Assembly: GCA_021325095.1 (NCBI GenBank)
Contig: JAJPHV010000121.1
Coordinates: 1 to 62,155 of the forward strand
Source of the DNA: Chloroflexota bacterium
Lineage (GTDB): Bacteria; Chloroflexota; Anaerolineae; Aggregatilineales; UBA2796
DNA: 62,155 nt
Direction of reading: 5' to 3'
The translations under genes and the position numbers were made by a program. The notes beneath the pieces were generated by a model. It searched no databases. It was not told the DNA's origin and saw nothing but the letters and a program-made list of their open reading frames with translations. This document shows, in pieces, positions 60,193 through 62,155 of this stretch; the stretch's first letter is position 1; each line of letters opens with the position of its first letter.

Positions 60193-61133
60193 ATTCTGGC
60201 GCACAATCTCGCGTGGTTGCGCTGGCGGGCGGCGTTGGCGGAGCCAAGCTGGCAGATGGTTTATACCGCTGTCTGCCGCCGGGTGCGCTAACGGTGATCG
60301 TCAACACCGGTGACGATTTCAGGCGCTACGGCCTGGCGATCTCCCCCGACCTGGATACAGTGATGTACACCCTGGCCGGGCTGGCACACCCCGTCAACGG
60401 TTGGGGCTTGGCAGGTGATACGCAACAGATGCTGGGGATGCTGCGGCGCTATGGCGACGATGCCTGGTTTGGCCTGGGCGACATGGATATGGCAACCCAT
60501 CTGCTGCGCACTCAGGCACTGGCGGCGGGTCAGACGTTGAGCGAGATCACGGACGCTTTGTCGTCCGCGCTTGGCATCAGGGCGCGGCTGCTGCCCATGT
60601 CCGACGACGCGGTGCCGACCATGGTCGAGACGCTCGAACATGGTACGCTGGCGTTTCAAGAGTATTTCGTCCGTTACCGCTGGCAGCCTACCGTGCGCCG
60701 CTTGTATTACAACGGCGCGGATCGCGCGCGCCCGGCTCCGGGATTACTCGATGCGCTGGCGCAAGCCTCGGCCATTGTCATCTGTCCGTCCAACCCCCTG
60801 CTGTCCATCGAGCCGATCTTGCAGATTCCGGGTATCCGCGCCGCACTGGAGCGACGTACTGCGCCGTGCGTCGCCGTCAGCCCGATCATTGCGGGGCAGG
60901 CCGTCAAAGGCCCGGCGGCGAAGCTGATGGCTGAGTTGTCGATGGAAGTCTCTGCAGCGGGCGTCGCCCAATATTACGGTACGTTGATTGACGGGCTGGT
61001 GATAGATAGTGCGGATCGAGACGTTCAGATCGCTCCGCGAAAATTGGTCACCAATACATTTATGCAAACAATTGATGACCGAGTGCGTCTAGCTGGTGAA
61101 GTATTGGAGTGGATGGGGAGTTGGAACCAATGA
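60183..61133 (+). CDS. cofD: 2-phospho-L-lactate transferase (CofD/FbiA)
   Basis: 316 residues from the ATG at 60183, within the last 10 bases of the nitroreductase gene; the longer frame would overlap it by 160. Transfers a (PEP- or lactate-derived) phospho-moiety from its GDP-activated form to the deazaflavin Fo, giving F420-0 or dehydro-F420-0. GGVGGAKLADGL (about 14-25), the VNTGDDF motif with the two Asp near 40, and SPIIAGQAVKGPA near 240 are the family's metal- and nucleotide-binding elements. Full length and intact. The next gene, cofC, starts 4 bases before its stop (ATGA). Confidence 0.93.
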   Translation: MALNSGAQSRVVALAGGVGGAKLADGLYRCLPPGALTVIVNTGDDFRRYGLAISPDLDTVMYTLAGLAHPVNGWGLAGDTQQMLGMLRRYGDDAWFGLGDMDMATHLLRTQALAAGQTLSEITDALSSALGIRARLLPMSDDAVPTMVETLEHGTLAFQEYFVRYRWQPTVRRLYYNGADRARPAPGLLDALAQASAIVICPSNPLLSIEPILQIPGIRAALERRTAPCVAVSPIIAGQAVKGPAAKLMAELSMEVSAAGVAQYYGTLIDGLVIDSADRDVQIAPRKLVTNTFMQTIDDRVRLAGEVLEWMGSWNQ

Positions 61134-61801
61134 TTAATACCTGGGCTATCGTGCCGGTCAAGCCATTTAATCGCGCCAAGAGCCGCCTCGCCAAAATACT
61201 GACACCGCAGCAACGCGCCGCTCTGGCCGAGAAAATGTTCCGGCACAGCATAGAAGTCCTCACCAAAGTCAAGCAGATCGCAGGTGTGCTGGTCATCAGC
61301 CGGGACACCCACGCGCTGCACCTGGCCCGCCAGTATCATGTTCACACTGTGCAGGAAAGCGGCACACCGGAGCTGAATGCGGCTTTGCTGCGCGCCTCGC
61401 AGGTCGTTGCCACGCAGGGCGCAGACGGCGTGCTGGTGCTTCCTGCCGACGTCCCCTTTGTCACCGTGGAGGACATCGAGAAAATCTTGCACATGGGCCG
61501 CTACAACGCCACCGTTGTGCTGGCCCCGGATCGCAATGATAACGGCACAAATGCCCTTCTGGTCAACCCGCCAGGCTTCATTCCTTTCGCCTACGGGCCG
61601 GGCAGCTTCCACCGTCATGCCATTATGGCGGACGAGGCGGGTGCGACGGTCAAAATCTACCGTTCTGCGACCATTGCGCTGGATATTGATACGCCGCCCG
61701 ACCTGGATATGTACTACAATCTCTCCGGCGAATTGCCGCCCATCGGATCGGCATCTCTGGCGCATCCGGCCAATGGCGTGACTATCGCCGAGGAACCGTA
61801 A
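61130..61801 (+). CDS. cofC: 2-phospho-L-lactate/PEP guanylyltransferase (CofC/FbiD)
   Basis: 223 residues from the ATG at 61130, overlapping the cofD stop, with GGAG about 9 bases upstream; an ATG at 61109 would also work. A nucleotidyltransferase with the VPVKPFNRAKSRLA start that binds the GTP, and VLPADVPFVTVEDIEK with the metal-binding Asp. Activates a phospho-C3 acid with GTP for CofD. With an FbiB-like reductase nearby, the bacterial PEP route (FbiD type) is more likely than phospholactate; that is an inference. Confidence 0.93.
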   Translation: MINTWAIVPVKPFNRAKSRLAKILTPQQRAALAEKMFRHSIEVLTKVKQIAGVLVISRDTHALHLARQYHVHTVQESGTPELNAALLRASQVVATQGADGVLVLPADVPFVTVEDIEKILHMGRYNATVVLAPDRNDNGTNALLVNPPGFIPFAYGPGSFHRHAIMADEAGATVKIYRSATIALDIDTPPDLDMYYNLSGELPPIGSASLAHPANGVTIAEEP

Positions 61802-62155
61802 AATAATTGCACGTTAGGCGTGGCGTTTACCTCTCCCCTGGTGTTCTCTCCGCAGTTCAGACACCGACACTAATGGGGAGCGGCGAGGATCAGCGAACAG
61901 CAGATGAGGCGGCAGGGGAGCAAAGTCAGCGTTGGGGGCCTGCCGCCAGGCATTGAAGAGGCGCAGGCCCGGGCGAAAGGGCGGGGGCATCGAAGGGCCA
62001 CGCGCCCAGGGTGAGCATCCAGGCATAGGCCTCCACCAGGCGACTGCGCCGTTTCCGGCTTGCCAAAGCGCGCGCGTGTCTCGCTCACTTCGCTGGGGAT
62101 GCACCCTGCGCCAGCACCATGTCCACCCGCTACCGCGCCAACATCAGCCCGGCCA
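61802..62155. other. Terminal region with a possible decayed coding remnant
   Basis: 354 bases to the window end without a confident gene. On the minus strand the frame at 61814-61960 (FRPGLRLFNAWRQ through LLFADPRRSPLVSVSELRRE) looks protein-like, and a neighbouring frame a little upstream reads RKRRSRLVEAYAWMLTLGAWPFD, so a gene may be present with a frameshift near 61980. I do not recognise the protein. The stretch is GC-rich and may be a mobile-element relic. Confidence 0.3.

Overview
The window reads as about 62 kb of GC-rich bacterial chromosome. It is probably from a member of the Chloroflexota, perhaps Anaerolineae-like. This is an inference from gene content: very large GAF and coiled-coil sensor proteins, secreted Thr/Pro-rich LysM and SH3 proteins, a lactate-dehydrogenase-like malate dehydrogenase, F420 genes, carotenoid cyclases, and a transposase remnant of a type I associate with that phylum. 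No rRNA, tRNA, CRISPR array or prophage was seen.

Layout. Positions 1-7.9 kb, minus strand: a signalling group of a multi-pass sensor kinase homologue (whose H-box His is Gln), a Thr/Pro-rich LysM surface protein, an FHA protein and a membrane Ser/Thr kinase. Positions 8-20.6 kb: mixed metabolism and housekeeping, namely an oxidoreductase, a zinc peptidase, a membrane helix-hairpin-helix protein, malate dehydrogenase, a DUF104-like/PPP-phosphatase pair, a GT39-like membrane glycosyltransferase, a histidine phosphatase, GTP-type PEP carboxykinase, an unknown protein and a secreted SH3 protein. Positions 20.7-37.8 kb, minus strand: one 17-kb transcription unit that starts with a lone receiver protein, continues with five kinase-less GAF sensor proteins (one soluble, three polytopic, one with a periplasmic sensor and HAMP) and ends with a 2528-residue hybrid kinase. 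This is the best candidate in the window for an undescribed system.

Positions 38-53 kb hold carotenoid genes (crtYc and crtYd, then crtY and crtB), an FHA protein with a cyclic-nucleotide-binding/PH-like membrane protein, a DhaM-HPr-Enzyme I fusion, a stand-alone RarA C-terminal domain followed by a transposase remnant, a receiver plus a histidine kinase with two catalytic cores, and further small regulators. Positions 53-62 kb hold a PHP phosphatase, an S51-like protein lacking its nucleophile, frr-uppS-cdsA-fbp, and an F420 set (FbiB-like nitroreductase, cofD, cofC).

How it fits together. PEP carboxykinase, class I fructose bisphosphatase, malate dehydrogenase and a PEP-driven phosphotransfer chain point to gluconeogenic and PEP-centred metabolism. 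PEP or a relative also feeds CofC/CofD. UppS, CdsA, CrtB and the cyclases are lipid and isoprenoid functions. Nearly half the coding sequence is signal transduction, with receiver-only regulators and no DNA-binding output domain in the window, so outputs probably lie elsewhere or act through protein contacts. A palindromic repeat family (five copies) sits only between genes.
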